A DNA stretch of 64,000 nt from Bettongia penicillata ogilbyi. Taxonomy: Eukaryota > Chordata > Mammalia > Diprotodontia > Potoroidae. Each line of letters starts with the position of its first letter. The stretch's first letter is position 1. The notes beneath the pieces are model-generated. The model was not told the origin of the DNA, made no database searches, and saw only the letters and a program-made list of their open reading frames with translations. The stretch lies in NCBI GenBank assembly GCA_023548195.1, contig JAJHZJ010000399.1:7507100-7571099 (forward strand), given 5' to 3'. Below, piece after piece: positions 22,735 to 35,199 of the stretch. The position numbers and the translations under genes are program-made.

Positions 22735-22740
22735 AATAAA
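22735..22740 (+). terminator. Polyadenylation signal in solo LTR
   Basis: AATAAA, placed correctly after the TATA-like box for an R-region signal. Confidence 0.65.
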
Positions 22741-22894
22741 CATCTTCTACCTCTACCACTCTGGCTCGTGCTTGGTTTCCACCTGTGCTCCTGTCCCCCG
22801 GAGACAGGTCCAGAGACGTCTGAAGCTGCGTGAAGCAGAGCGAGAGGTTACTACTCACCGGGAGGGTCGATCGGGGACCGTGAAGCCCCGGACA

Positions 22895-22900
22895 CAGTAC
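22895..22900. repeat. 6-bp target duplication, right (solo LTR)
   Basis: CAGTAC, identical to 22310-22315. Confidence 0.9.
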
Positions 22901-23335
22901 AAATTCAAAATTTCAATTGTATTTATACAGGGACAATGAGGTTCTGATGAATTGATTCATGCTAAGCAAACTCTTCAAAGACAGATTTGTAAGCCAGATG
23001 TCCAACTTCTTGAGGTGATATGGACACTTCATGTCCTCCAGTTTTTGGTAAATGGTCAGGAAAAGCAAAGCAAAGAAAGTTATCATAAGAAAATCACTTC
23101 ATAACTGCATCTGTTCATTGTAGTTTCTTTTAATAAGTAGAATGTTTAGAAGAAATGATAAAATGGGTGAGAACATTTGTGGCAAGATAAAAACTGAATA
23201 ACATGGCAATAACTTGTTTAAGCATTACTGAAAAAAAGATATGGGAAATGGAGAAGGCACCACTGTGATAAATTAAAAAGCTACATAATACTAATAACCA
23301 CAGTTTGATTGGATGTTAATGGTCATTAAATATCA
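22901..23335. other. Intergenic DNA, nothing identified
   Basis: AT-rich flank of the solo LTR; no gene or repeat could be supported. Confidence 0.45.
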
Positions 23336-23339
23336 AAAT

Positions 23340-24215
23340 AAAAAATCTAAAAATCAAAGGAGAGATTAATAAAATTGAAAGTCTAAAAAATTGAGCTAAC
23401 AAATAAAGTAGAAACTAGTTTTTATAAAGTAATAAAATAGATAAACCATTAATTAATTTTAATTTTTGGAAAGAAAAAAATATTGCAAGTATTAAAAATG
23501 AAAATGGTAAATTCATAAGGAATTAAAAGGAAATGAAAGTAATAATTAAGAGCTGTTTTGCTAAACTATGTCCCAATAAAATGGACAACCTAAATAAAAT
23601 GAATGCACATTTGCTAACATAATTTTCCAAATTAACAATGCAGGAAATAGAATGCTTATATCTTAGAATAAGAAACTGAATAAGCCATAAATAGGCTTCT
23701 TAAGGAAAATTTAAAAAAAAGAACTAGATGGATTTGCAAATGAATTCTACCAAACATTTAAAGAACAATTAATTCTAATTCTACATAGAGTATTTGAAAA
23801 AAATAACAATACAGAAGGTGTCCTACCAAATTCCTGCTATGATACAAACATGGTCTTTATTTCTAAACCAGGGAAAACTGAAACAAAAATAAGACTTTAG
23901 AGTTACTTCCCTAATGAATATTGATGCAATAATTTTAAAGAAAATGTTTGTAAGAATATTACAGTAATATATCACATAGATTATAAAATATGACTAGGTT
24001 GGATTTATATCGGGAATGAAGAGCTGTTTCATTATTAGGGAAACTATAAGAATAATTGACCATATCAATAACAAAAACACATTATTATTTCAATAGATGC
24101 AGCATTTCAACAAAATACAATACTCATTCCTGTTTAAAAGAAAACACTAGAAAAACAGGAAAAATGGAGCTTTTCTCAATACCATAAGTAATAAGTATCT
24201 ATCTAAAACTGGGAG
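23340..24215 (+). mobile_element. Old L1 ORF2 fragment (reverse transcriptase)
   Basis: Degenerate plus-strand ORF2. Readable pieces include the segment before the fingers (GATGGATTTGCAAATGAATT, 'DGF.NEFYQ'), GTGTCCTACCAAATTCCTGC ('VLPNSCYDT') and the palm entry around 24090 (TTTCAATAGATGCAGCATTT, 'ISIDAAF'). Frames are broken by many indels. It stops before the catalytic FADD motif. Confidence 0.7.
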
Positions 24216-24690
24216 AGGGGGCAGTATGGAACCAAGCTGGCAAAATGAAGTGACCATTTTTACAAAGCTTTCTCAACATATTCCTCTAAACAATTTTAAA
24301 AAGCATATGAAACCAGAATCTGAATGGGATAACTAATAAAAAACCAGAGTGAGTCATTGTTTTGGAAGCCCAGAATAGCTTAGAAAGAAGAAAGACATGG
24401 GGATCTGAAGATATTGGAATGGGAGACTGGCTAGGCATGTATCACAGTAGAACCAGTACCAGCTGTGGATTTTGGAGATAGCACCAGTAGCAACAATGTT
24501 GATAATGCTGGGAGCACTCAATCCCCAGAGAACATAAGGTTACAATCCCCAGAGAATAAAGGTACTACAAGAGATCCCTTTGTTAGCACTGGAAAGCATT
24601 TTCAATCACAAGGGAGTAGGGCCCCTAACTGGATGAGGACCAGAGTTGGTCCAAGGGAGATGTACTCTCAGACCAACTTCATGTCCTTTT
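24216..24690 (+). mobile_element. L1 5' UTR fragment, older subfamily
   Basis: Opens with GGAACCAAGCTGGCAAAATG, a decayed version of the L1 start GGAGCCAAGATGGC. It continues with 'ACAAAGCTTTCTCAACATAT' and repeated 'AATCCCCAGAGAA' text of an L1 5' UTR unlike the one at 16639. It breaks off before any ORF1. The 111-codon ORF at 24465-24800 lies within and beyond it and has no domain. Confidence 0.5.
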
Positions 24691-26290
24691 ACAGACTATT
24701 ATTGCAAGTACATCAAAAATTTTTCACCCATTCAATTTTTCCTTTATATATGCCAAATTCTTTTGAGAAATTAAGAATAAGAATGAAGGAGAGGCCTTAA
24801 CCAGACATACCTATATATAAAAACATTTAAAAGATTTCATTGTCCATAAGGAATATTTCATTCATTTGTACACTGCACTAGACCTCTATAGTGACAGTAT
24901 CAGAAACCTATGTCAAATATGCTGTTTTATACTTTTCTTCATTTTAATATTCCCACTGTTGTTTGACAAAATTATCTCTATTTTGTCTTAGAAGGAATTA
25001 TCTGTGATTTCCAGTGTATATGGAAAACATAGTACTTGAATACATAGTACTTTAAGGCAACATTTTGGTTTCATGATCACATGCTTTTGTAGTCAAACAA
25101 TAAACTTGTATTCTTTGAAAGAAAGGCTTATATTTTTATCATCAGTATCCTTCCAGTGATGTGAAATGATTTTGAATAATGAAATACTGTTGACTCTGGA
25201 AAATTAAAGATTGGGGACATTCAAAGGAAAACAGAAAGGGGTTTCATGCATATGAATAGATTGAAACAAAGCACTCACAAAAGAATTTCTAGAAAAGGAC
25301 GCACTAGAAAAGATCAGAGAGACTTATGATTGCAAAATGTAGTGGAGGATTCATGAAGTGAGAGCGTAGAATAATAATGAAGAAATTCAGGACTGCGAGT
25401 ATATCCCTCATGAAGGATTTGTGGGAGAGCATAGATAAGAATAGCAAAGGAAGAAAAGTTTCAAGTAGGTTGGAGGGGTAATTCCATGAATGATATCAGC
25501 TATCCTATAAAATAGCTACATGTTTCAATTAGAGGAAATGTATCAGTGTAAGTGCTGAAGGATAGCTGGAATCTGACCATGGTACTGAAATTGTTTAGAA
25601 GAGAGAGAATAGACACTGATTGTAGAGTGCCCATTGTAGTTAGAGAAAACATGAATGCAGAAAAGTACAGAGAAATGATCACTCTGCAGTACATGTTTTG
25701 ACTTTCATGATGTGCCAAGGTTTTGAGTAGTAATTTTTCTTTTAGGCTCAGTTTTTGGCTTAGTTGATAGTATCTTCCACACATCATGAAGCAAATAACA
25801 TAGAGACAAAAGACTATACTATCTTATACAGTAACATTTCTTTTTATCTACCAGTTGATTGATTTAAGAAATCTCTCTAATATCAGAAATGACAACTGAC
25901 AACTGATGTGTCATCAGTGAGACTTCACTCAGGCTGCTCCCCTGGTAGTTTGTGTTCAATAATAAAATGAAATGAAATACCAGGCATTCAAGAATTTTAG
26001 AAGGGTGTTTACTTAACCTTAGCACAGAAAAGATACTTAACACCTAGTTTCAATAGACATCTTCTTTTTCACTTCATGTAAAACTGCATGTAGTCATCAG
26101 GGAAGGGTATGATTTCTTCAGGAAATTATCACCTCATAAATCAAATCCAAAAACTCAGTAGTAATTTGGTCATGACAGGGGAGGGAGAGGAATAGTACGA
26201 TTCCAGATAAGAACACATTTAGATTTATAACAGAAATTAGTGAAGACTCAAAAGATGATACAAAGAAATTTTTCAAACTATTTTTCCTTA
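24691..26290. other. Intergenic DNA, nothing identified
   Basis: No supported gene or repeat. The minus-strand ORFs at 25500-25787 and 26118-26315 have no recognised motif. Confidence 0.45.
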
Positions 26291-26292
26291 GG

Positions 26293-26512
26293 AGAGGCAA
26301 TGTGAAATAGTGCATAGCGAAGCAGCCTTGGAGTCATGAAGATCTGGGTTCAAGTCTTGCCTCTGACACATCTTAGCTGTGTTATCATATGTAACTTATT
26401 TATTCTCCCAAAATCCAAAGCACTTCCCTAAAACTATAAATTGAAGAATAGGTGCTAATATGTATTGGTAGAGTTTTCACATCAGGAGTTTCTACACTAA
26501 TGAAAATCACCA
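26293..26512 (+). repeat. tRNA-derived SINE (CORE/MIR-like)
   Basis: The tRNA-like head runs from GGCAATGTGAAATAGTGC, with a B-box match GGTTCAAGTC at 26347-26356, then CCTCTGACAC and the GTAACTTATT core. The tail ACACTAATGAAAATCACC is a known mammalian SINE ending. It is moderately diverged. The B box belongs to the SINE; this is not a tRNA gene. Confidence 0.7.
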
Positions 26513-26514
26513 TA

Positions 26515-27375
26515 CAAATGCTTTAAATTTTTTTTTTATATTTTTACTTGTTGCAATTTTATATTTGCAATGAAATACATGGATGGGATGCATGGATGTT
26601 CATTTGGGACTGGCTAAAATGAAATTGTTTCAGTGGAAAATTGTAGGGTATGACCAACAAAATTAAGCCAATTTTTGCACTTAAAATTATACATATAGTA
26701 AGTGTTTCATAGATGCGTAGAATCTAGAGAACTCCCAATTCAATAAGAGTCTCATAGGCAAAATTATCTTGAGTTCTGGAAATTCTTTGGGTTGACAATT
26801 GTTGAAGCCTCTAACTCATGACATACCACTATAAATATATTTTAAGTAAGCCAGGATATGCTACTCACTCAAATTTTGTGAATAAATGTAGCAATAAACA
26901 ATTTCCCCATAAATTGAGGGTATATTCTCCCATTCATACATATATACATCAATGGGAAGAGTGGATACACATAGGGCACATAGGGTGGATAAGCATGTAC
27001 CTATGGAACCAAAATGGCAAAAGTAAATGTGGAGAGGCAACTCATGCTCTGAAGCTACATGGATGCCAATGTGTTCTGGCAATATTATTGTGTGACTCCC
27101 AATGGTCTTTGCTGGCAAGATTTCTACTCAGTGTTTTGCATGGCATGTAAACTCTGTCAAATGTGTAGGCATTATGTATAGCATCTGCTGGGTATTAGTC
27201 ACCACTGGTTCTCTGAGTACATCTTGTCACTGTCAAGCAGTTTCACTGAGTGTGAGGATGTGGAGAATACCTCTTCTTCCTGCTTCTGGATTCAGCTGGA
27301 ATTCTCAGTTGATGCCCTACCTGCTTCCCATAATAGGAAAAATAGAATCTATAGGTACCTTTTTATTTTATTTTT
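26515..27375. other. Unassigned DNA with long overlapping ORFs
   Basis: ORFs of 110 (26818-27150, plus), 85 (26861-27118, minus) and 95 codons (27102-27389, plus) overlap here. They have no recognised domain, and being open on both strands argues against real coding. It may be an undescribed interspersed repeat; a genome copy count would tell. Confidence 0.3.
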
Positions 27376-27616
27376 TATTTATGGAATAAAACAAGCTTTT
27401 TAATGACAATATAATATAACATAACACAATAAAAATAAAATACATAATACAATAAAAAATAAAAATGTGTATACAAAATACAAATAGAAATTTGCATATG
27501 AAACTGCAAATCTACTATGCACAACTTACTATTCCTTTCAAATAATCATTTAAATTTATTTTTCTTCCCTTCCTCCAGTCCCTATCCTAACAATTAGACA
27601 CATTAGACATAGATAG

Positions 27617-27625
<9 letters not shown>

Positions 27626-27663
<38 letters not shown>

Positions 27664-27690
27664 TATGTATGTATGTGTGTGTGTATGTGT
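27626..27690. repeat. TA/TG microsatellite
   Basis: About 16 TA units (27626-27657), then mixed TATG and TG units. Confidence 0.85.
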
Positions 27691-27884
27691 ATAAATGTAT
27701 ATGTATTATAAATACTTTAAATTTTTCTATACATACTTCCATTTATCAATTCTTTCCCTAGATGTAGATTGTGTAATTAGTATCTTTAGGCCTTCAATCC
27801 ATTTTACAACTTTTCATCTTTACTATATTCAGCTTCTCTTTCAGAAAATAATGTGATTGTAAGTAACGGAATGAGTGTGTGATG

Positions 27885-28240
27885 ACTGATTTTGAAAGAC
27901 TTGGCTTTCTCAGCAATGCAAGGACTTAAACAGTCCCAAAGGACTCAGTTATGGAAAATGCCATCCACATCCAGAGAAAGAACTGTGGAGTCAGAATGCA
28001 GAACTAAGCACACTACTTTCTCCTTTGTTTTGTCTTTTCTTTCTCATGACCTCACCCATTTGTTATAATTTTTCTACACAACATGGATAATGTGGAAATG
28101 TGTTTAATAGGAATGTATGTGTAGAGCCCATATCATTTTGCATGTCATCTTGGGGAAGGAGGAGGAAGAAGGGGAGAAAGTTTAAAACTTGTGGAAGTGA
28201 ATGTTGAAAACTAAAAATTAATTAAGTTTTTAAAAATGAA
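27885..28240 (+). mobile_element. L1-type ORF2 end and 3' UTR fragment
   Basis: CTCAGCAATGCAAGGACTTA, TCCACATCCAGAGAAAGAAC, AATGTGGAAATGTGTTTAAT and a final GTTGAAAACTAAAAATTAAT are shared with the 3' ends at 7640-7960 and 22180. It is a 5'-truncated LINE insertion or a SINE with the same 3' end. Confidence 0.65.
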
Positions 28241-28244
28241 AATA

Positions 28245-29380
28245 ATCTGATTTAAGGTTAGAAACTTCTTGTGTTCTTTGTTTAATTTATTCATCAAAAT
28301 TCTCTCCCCATAAACCATTTCAGAATTACTCAAGCAAAAGCATTCTATATAGTTACATGCCTGATGTTATAGTTTCAATGGGTGTTAAAATGTTGATTTG
28401 CCTTGAGAATGGATCCAAACAAGTACAAGAGCTAAGCTCAAAAGGACAAGTTCTTTTTCCATCCCCTGCCTAGTTTAATATGCACATGTTGCGAGTAACA
28501 AGTTACCCTGTGTATGTTATTTTTTGTTAATATTTTAAGAGAACAAAACATTATTAGCCCTGTGATTTTCTCATAGAAATCTATCATATAAAGTGGCACA
28601 CAAGGATTCGTCAAAACACAAGTTTAAGAAATTATGGTAGAGAGATGGAGATTCTGTCTAAAGGAAGAGGATGAGCATTCAGAAACATCAATAACACTGA
28701 ATTTTGATTGTGATTGTGGTAGTGATGATGATGATGATGATGATGATGATAGAAATAATAAAATACTTGATTGTGTTGTGCTAGGTACTATACATTTCCT
28801 CCCTTTCTGCCCATGGATCCTTTTGTATTCCCCAGAGGATTTCTAGGCCTAGATCCTTCTCACCACTTCAGCAATGGGTTATAATTTCCTCTATGTTTGG
28901 GTATGGTCTAACCAAGCTATTTCTGATTTAGTAATCTATGTATTCCTAAATGGACTCAAAACACTGGAATCAATATCTTTGGAGGAAATCCACTGGACTG
29001 TGGCCAATATAATAATTGGGGGGGGGGGGTGGACCTTCTCAGGAATGCAAATGTAACTTTCTGTGAGCAAATTAAATCTTCTAGGTATTTACTATTTTGT
29101 ATCTACAGCTCTGAAATCAATTTGGTCTTGAATTGTATCGAATTTGATCCTCTTGGGGCTCTCTAAAAACAGCACTTCACTGATGACTTTGCTCTTGCTT
29201 TTCATTTACCATTCCTACTGCATCAGAGTTAGAATGTTAAGGGTATCTTACTAATTTCACAAACTGTCTTATGAGAGGATAACATAAAAATAGTTTGAAG
29301 ATGTTTTAAGGAGTTATTTAAGATCCAAAGATGATATTGTTCATAATTCCTCCAAGTTGAAATTCTTTCTCTATGAGCTG
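28245..29380. other. Intergenic DNA with GAT microsatellite and G-run
   Basis: No gene supported. Nine GAT units lie at 28724-28750; they give the aspartate run of the 70-codon ORF 28634-28846, which is therefore discounted. A ten-base G-run is at 29021-29030. Confidence 0.5.
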
Positions 29381-29384
29381 TTAT

Positions 29385-29500
29385 TTGTGAAATCTTGGGA
29401 AAATCACTTAATGTTCCTGGACCTCAGTTTCACTATCCATGAAACGAAATGGTGGACCAGCTAACCACTGAAGTTATGTCATATAAATCAATGATCCTTT
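29385..29500 (+). repeat. MIR-like SINE fragment
   Basis: GAAATCTTGGGAAAATCACT, GGACCTCAGTTTCACTATCC and TGAAACGAAATGG follow the order of the conserved MIR core and 3' half. Diverged and without a tRNA head. Confidence 0.6.
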
Positions 29501-30535
29501 GACCAAAAATACGACCCCCACCCCTGCTGATTTTTTTTTTCATAGAATACCTTAGATCTTTAAATACACCAGTGGAACCTATATGCTGTTCACCAAGATG
29601 TTGCCCGCTGTCTCTTATCTCTTAGATTTTCCCTTCTGTTAGAGTCACTACTCTCAAAATAATTTGGTATTTTCACATTATTTCTTAAAATTATTTAGTT
29701 TCATAGGAATTTACCATTATCATTACTATTTCCTAAGATTTATTCAAGATCCATAGTTTCTCAGTGCTAATTTTGCAACACTTCCTAGGTCCTGCAAAAG
29801 AAAAGAATCAGGAGCAGTTAAATAAGCACACACTATCTTAACTGAATTTCCAGAATATAGTTCTCCTTGATAATTTTATTTTGGGGATAAGGTTCTTTGA
29901 AAAATGATATAGGGAGCTTGAACAATTGAAAAGTTAGATATTTTACACATCATTCCCTTCAAAGTGTGTGGTGTCCTTCCTGCCCTCTTTCCTGTACTAG
30001 AAAAGATGGACAAATTTAGAAATTGAAATCTTGTACAGTACAAAGTTTATCTAGAAAAATATGTCCTGGGGTCACAGATCCCTTGAGGCACAAATGACAC
30101 AACACAGAGAAAACTTTCACAGTGGTGAAAAAGGGAGAAATCATCCCTCAAAGGAAGCTATAAATGTTCCAGGAAATAGCCTCCATTAATTGTCAAGTTC
30201 TTAAGGGCTGCTCCCTAAGATATTGAGGCTAGTGGATCTGATAAGCTGTGAGAGCATTGGTGGAAAACTCCTTTCAAATAGGGAGGTATTAAGATAAGGA
30301 GGTAAAGCTATCAATTTATTTCCTTTCTCTTGCCCTGCTGGCTCAAAAACTGCTACTATAGCACACTAAAAAGAGGAGTGAACATAGCTAAATTTCCCTC
30401 ACATTGAGATCAATACAGAAAGATAGTCCAAAGAAAGAAAGAGGCAAAAATAGTGATGAAAATGATTCTTTATAATTCTCAGCTATTATAATTATTATTA
30501 TTTAATAATAACCATCATCAATTCAATTGAATCAA
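29501..30535. other. Intergenic DNA, nothing identified
   Basis: No gene, RNA or known repeat supported. Confidence 0.45.
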
Positions 30536-30539
30536 ATGA

Positions 30540-33117
30540 ATCGATTAATATTGGGCTACCAAGGAAGGAAAAGTTCTTTTCCTCAATGAGTTTACAATCC
30601 AATAGGGGAAAAAATATGCCAAAAAGGATATACACAGCAATCTATATAGACAAATAGGGAACAATTAACACAGCCTTGGAATTATAAGAGGTTAGGGAAG
30701 GCTTCTTGTAGAAGGTAGGCTTTGGATTAGTATTTAAAGGAAACCAGTGAAGTCAGTAGTCAGAGCAGAGAAGGGAGACACAAATAATTGTTTGAATACT
30801 TGAGATTGATGTCTCTAGATTTGTATGTCTCACATTTCCTTTGTGGAATTGTTATTTCTGCTTTGTTCATAGAGCAGAGCACCTTTAATTCAAATAAGCC
30901 ATGCCATACAGTCCTATGCTAATATCTCCCATGTCTCAAAATCAATACTAAAGTACTTTAGAGAGACCTGAAGAGTGTATCTGTATGGCTTCTTCTAACC
31001 TCCATACAAGTGCTTCTCTTGTGTGAATTCTCTATAATATAGTCTTTTAGGTAAACATGCATTTGGTATTAAGGCTACTTGATCATCCATTGGAATTATG
31101 TTCTCTGTAGTATGGTTTGAATACTTGACAGCCTAGTTCAAGAGAGGATTTCAGTGTCTCATGTCTTATCTTGCCAATTATACTTCAGAATCTTCCTGAC
31201 ACAATTTAAATAAATGGAAATAGTTCAACTTTCTGGTACAGAAGGTAGACTGTCCAGACTTCACAGGTACACAATAATGAAGCCAGCACATCTCTGTAGA
31301 CATTCAGTTTCATATAGACCTTATAACTTTTCTCTTACACTGTCTTTTGGATCCATCCAAATGCTGAAGCAATAGGAAGCTACTGGAGTTCACTGAATAG
31401 AAGGCTGACATGATTAGACTTGTATGTTGGAAAATCCCTTTAGTGACTGAATAGAGGAGGGATTAGATTGGGAAGAGACTTGAGTTAGGAAGAACCACCA
31501 ACATACTATTGTGACATTCCAGGTACAAGTTTATAAGGGCCTGCACCAGAGTGGTGACAGTATCAGAGGAGATAAGGAGGCTTATATGAGAGATGTTACA
31601 AAAGTGAAATTAACAGAACTTAGTAACAGATTAGATATAGGATATGAGATGGTGAGGAATGCAAGATGAAGCTGAAGTTGTTAGCCTAAGAACTAGCAAC
31701 ATGGTGTTACTTTCTACGATTATAGGGAAAGTAGGAGGTGGGGAGAGCTTAAACAAAAAGAGATCATTTTAGATATATTGACTTTGATGTATACTGGAAA
31801 TTCAGTTCATGATATATAAAAACAGTTGAAGATGTGAGATTGGAGATCAGCAGAGAGATTGGGGAAGGAAGAATCATCATTATAGAGGTAAAGCTGAAGA
31901 AATTACCATGTGAAGTAGTGTCTAGGAAAATGAAGACTCAGGACAGAACCTTTGGGAAACCTGTTACTAGTGGATGTGATATGGAAAATGATCCAACAAA
32001 GCAAAGAGAAAAATAATGACCAGATAGGTAAGAGGAACATTGTATCATAAATACCTAGACAGAAAAAAGTGTCAGAGGAAAGGGTGATCATAAAACAATT
32101 GAGAAAGGGTCAGTAGATATGACAACTGAGAGATCATGAGTAACTTTGAAGAAGTGGTTTTGGTAGAAGGTCTTAAAGAGCTGAGATGAGAATTAGAGGT
32201 AAATGGAACTTACCTATTGTGAATGAACTTTTCAAAAAATTTAGTTGTAAAGTGTAGAAGAGGTACTAGAAAATAGGAATACTTAAATGAATGTAGTTTT
32301 TTTCAGGATAGGGGAGATATGGAAATGTACATAGACAGAAGAAAAATGTCAGTAGAAAAAGAGAGATTGAAAATAAGTTAGAGCGTGGAGATGACAAAGG
32401 AGGAAAACTGTTGAAGGAGATGAGATAAAATGGGATCACTAAAACAAATAGAGAGATTTGCCTTGGTAAGGAATAAGTACTATTCATCATGTGAGATAGG
32501 ACTTAAGTAAAAAGTGTGAGAAGGCATCTGAGTGACAATAAAGGAGAAATAGGGTAGAAAAGGGTGCACACAATGAATGGCCTCAATTTTTTTTTCTGTA
32601 AAATATGAGGCAGTTCTCGGCTGAGAAGGTGAGGAGAAGGGAGTCGTGGAAGATTTGAGGAGAGATGAAAAAGATTAGAAGAACCACAGTGGAAGGTGGA
32701 ATAGTGGATTAACAAGGGAGGTGCAATGGGATTGCCTAGTAGTACTGAGGGTCCATTTAGGTTATGTAACATAAATTTGTGGTGAACTCAATCAGAACAG
32801 TTCTGAAATTTTCTCCTCCTTTGTTAAGAAGCTTATGTGTAGAAGCAAAGGCAACAAATGATGGTAATGATCTAAGATTGAGGTATAGCTGGATATAACC
32901 AGTGATATGATCGCGGGAACAGGGATTCAAGAGAGGAGAACAATGTAGAGTTGAGTTGGTTCACAAAAAGGTCAACATAAGGAGAAGAGGATAGAATGGG
33001 TACAAGGGATATGGCCTGTGGGAACTTAAGGGTTAAAGGACGGAGAAGAGTAAGATTTTTTTGGTAAGCAATGACAGGGGGAAAGGGGAAAACCAATTAA
33101 TTATGATCTACAATGGA
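30540..33117 (-). mobile_element. L2 (CR1-clade) LINE, 3' part including reverse transcriptase
   Basis: An ancient LINE on the minus strand, resuming at 35826 beyond an inserted L1. In minus-strand translation the 62-codon frame at 31903-32091 contains the L2 reverse transcriptase block with 'GVPQGSVLGPLLF' decayed to FPKGSVLSL, followed by SLG-like text; a YNDD-like remnant near 31880 stands where YADD would be. 30540-31750 is the 3' UTR side and is shared with 59000-59540. There are many stops and no usable product. L2 copies of this age are fixed relics in all mammals. Confidence 0.7.
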
Positions 33118-33128
33118 TTTTCATAATT
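33118..33128. repeat. Target-site duplication, left (L1 at 33126)
   Basis: TTTTCATAATT, repeated at 35815-35825. Both flanks belong to the same L2, which supports the pairing. Confidence 0.6.
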
Positions 33129-33479
33129 TTTTATTAAATTATTTTATTTGTTTTCAGTGTTCTGCAGTCACTTTCATGTATCTTATATTTTTTTCTCCTC
33201 CTTCCCCTTACTTCCCCTCTCCTTCTTCACTTCCTCCCTGAGACAGTGTACATTCTTATACAGATTCTATACATATAGTCTAACGAAATACACTTTCACA
33301 TTAGTCATGTTGCACAGAAGAATTAAAATGAATGGGAAAAGCCATAAAAAAAACATAATAAAAAAGAAAATAGTCTACTTCATTCTGTGATCCAATTCCA
33401 TAGTTCTTTCTCTGGATGTGAAAGGTGTTTTGCCTCAAGAGTCCCCTGAGAATATTTTAAAACCTTGCATTGCAATGAA

Positions 33480-34052
33480 ATACTAAATCTACCAGAAAAA
33501 TTCCTGGCACATTGTGATTTTGGCTATGTACAAAGTTCTTCTGGTTCTGCTCCTTTCACTCAGCATCAGTTCATATAAGTCATTCCAGGCCTCTCTGAAG
33601 TCTTCTTGTTCATCATTTCTCATAGCACAATAGTATTTCATCACACTCATATACCACAAATTGTTCGACCATTGCCCAACTGATGGGCATCCCCTTGATT
33701 TCCAGTTTTTTGGCCACCACAAAGAGAGCTACTATAAATATTTTTGTACATGTTTCCATTTTTATGATCCCTTGGGGATACAGTCCTAGAAGCGGTATTA
33801 CTGGGTCAAAGCATATGCACATTTTTGCAGCCCTTTGGGCATAGGTCTAAATTGCTCTCCAGCATGGTTGGATCAGTTCACAACTCCACTAACAATGAAT
33901 TAGTATTCTGACTCTCCCACATCTTCTCCAACATTTATCATCTTCCTGTTTTGTCATGTTAGTCAGTCTGATAGGTGTGATGTAGTATCTTAGAGTTGTT
34001 TGGATTTGCATCTCTATAACCAATAATGATATAGAGCATTTTTTCATATGAC
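33480..34052 (-). pseudogene. L1 ORF2 C-terminal remnant
   Basis: Two overlapping frames (33489-33722 and 33613-33822) read the ORF2 end: FDPVIPLLGLYPQG, then the segment ending YYCAMRNDEQEDF. Only the region after the reverse transcriptase is present. It has no catalytic motif. Confidence 0.8.
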
Positions 34053-34099
34053 TATATTGAGTAACAAGTCTTTTCCCCTGTTTACCTTTCTATACCTCT

Positions 34100-35198
34100 C
34101 TTTAGACATGTTTGAATATTGAATTTTCTGTTGAGCTATGGCCTTTTCATCAGGAAGTTCTGGAAATCCCTTATTTCTTTGAATGTCCATCTCCTTGTCT
34201 GAAATACTATGCTCAACTTTGCTGGGTAATTGATCCTTTGTTGTAGCCCAGCTCATTTGACTTGTGGAATTCCAATATTCCAATGTTCCAATCCCTTCAT
34301 TTTTTTACTATAGAAGTTGCAAGGTCCTATATGATCCTGATTGTAGCTCCTCGATATTTAAATGGTTTATTTCTGGCTGCCTGCAATATTTTCTCCTTCA
34401 CTTGACAGTTCTGGAATATGGCAACATATTCCTAGGTGTTTTTAGTTTGGTATCTCTTTCAGTAGGTGACTATTTTGCCCTCTGGATCTAGCACTTATGG
34501 ACAGTTTTCCTTGATGATTTTTTTGGAAGTTATTGTCTAGGTTCTCTTTTTTATCGTGGGTTTCTGGTAGACTAATAATACTTAGATTTTTCTCCCCTAA
34601 ATCTATTTTCCAGGTCAGTTGTTTTTTTTTTTCAATTAGATATTTTGCATTTTCTTCTACATTTTCATTCTTTAGATTTTGTTTGACTGATTTTTGATGT
34701 GTCTTATATTTATTAGCTTCTACTTGCCCAATTCTAACTTTTAGCAGATTGTTTTCTCCCATTAACTTTTGCATCTCCATTTCTATCTGTCTCATTATTC
34801 CTTTTAAGGAGTCATTTTCTCCAGTTAGTTTTTCTACTTCATTTTCCATTTGTCCAATTTTCCCAGTTAGGTTTTGTACCTCCTTTTCCATTTGTCCAAT
34901 TTTCCTTTTTAAAGAGCTGTTCTCTTTGTTGAATTCTTTTTTCATATTTTAAAATCATTGGCCATTTTTTCTTCTATTTCTCTAAATTGGCTTCTAAAAT
35001 CCTTCTTGACCACTTGCAAGAATGCACTTCTGAAGTTTCAGATGGGAGTACAGACTCACTGCTCACCTTTTTGGTATTACTGTTTTGGTCCTTGTCCCCA
35101 TAGAAAGATTCTATTGTCTTTTCTTTTTTGGCTTGCTTCTGCTTCACGATGATCAGTCTTTTCCTGGCTTTTAAAGTACATCTCTGTTTCTGGGTCAC
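34100..35198 (-). pseudogene. L1 ORF1 pseudogene with repeated heptads
   Basis: ORF1 in two open pieces (34974-35198 and 34442-34945) separated by a frame break. The first has a lysine-rich N-terminus (KKEKTIESFYGDKDQ). The second is a coiled coil built of near-identical units around IGQMEKEVQNLTG and IGQMENEVEKLTG, then SIISLPETH of the RNA-binding half. The last 100 or so codons are broken. It belongs to a different L1 subfamily from copies A and B. Confidence 0.8.
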
Positions 35199-35199
35199 A

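Larger units (their letters stand above)
22316..22894. mobile_element. Solo LTR of an endogenous retrovirus, recent
   Basis: A 579-bp LTR beginning TGTCAGGGGC and ending GCCCCGGACA, inverted repeats with one mismatch and the canonical TG...CA ends. It is flanked by perfect 6-bp duplications. If read on the plus strand it has a TATA-like TATAAGG at 22679-22685 and AATAAA at 22735-22740, so transcription is probably left to right. No internal retroviral sequence follows, so it is a solo LTR left by recombination between two LTRs. GC content and surviving CpGs are far above the surroundings, which argues for a young insertion. The 6-bp duplication suggests class II. ORFs inside it (22269-22858) are incidental. 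Confidence 0.9.

Noticed and set aside
22421..22858. 145-codon minus-strand ORF
   Set aside because: Lies inside the solo LTR, opposite to its TATA and polyadenylation signals; no domain seen.
26347..26356. tRNA B-box sequence suggesting a tRNA gene
   Set aside because: It is part of a SINE head with no foldable tRNA; the same applies at 55973-55983.
26818..27389. Overlapping ORFs on both strands
   Set aside because: Open on both strands without a recognisable motif; more likely an unlabelled repeat than a gene.
28634..28846. ORF with an aspartate run
   Set aside because: The run is a GAT microsatellite and the rest has no coding character.
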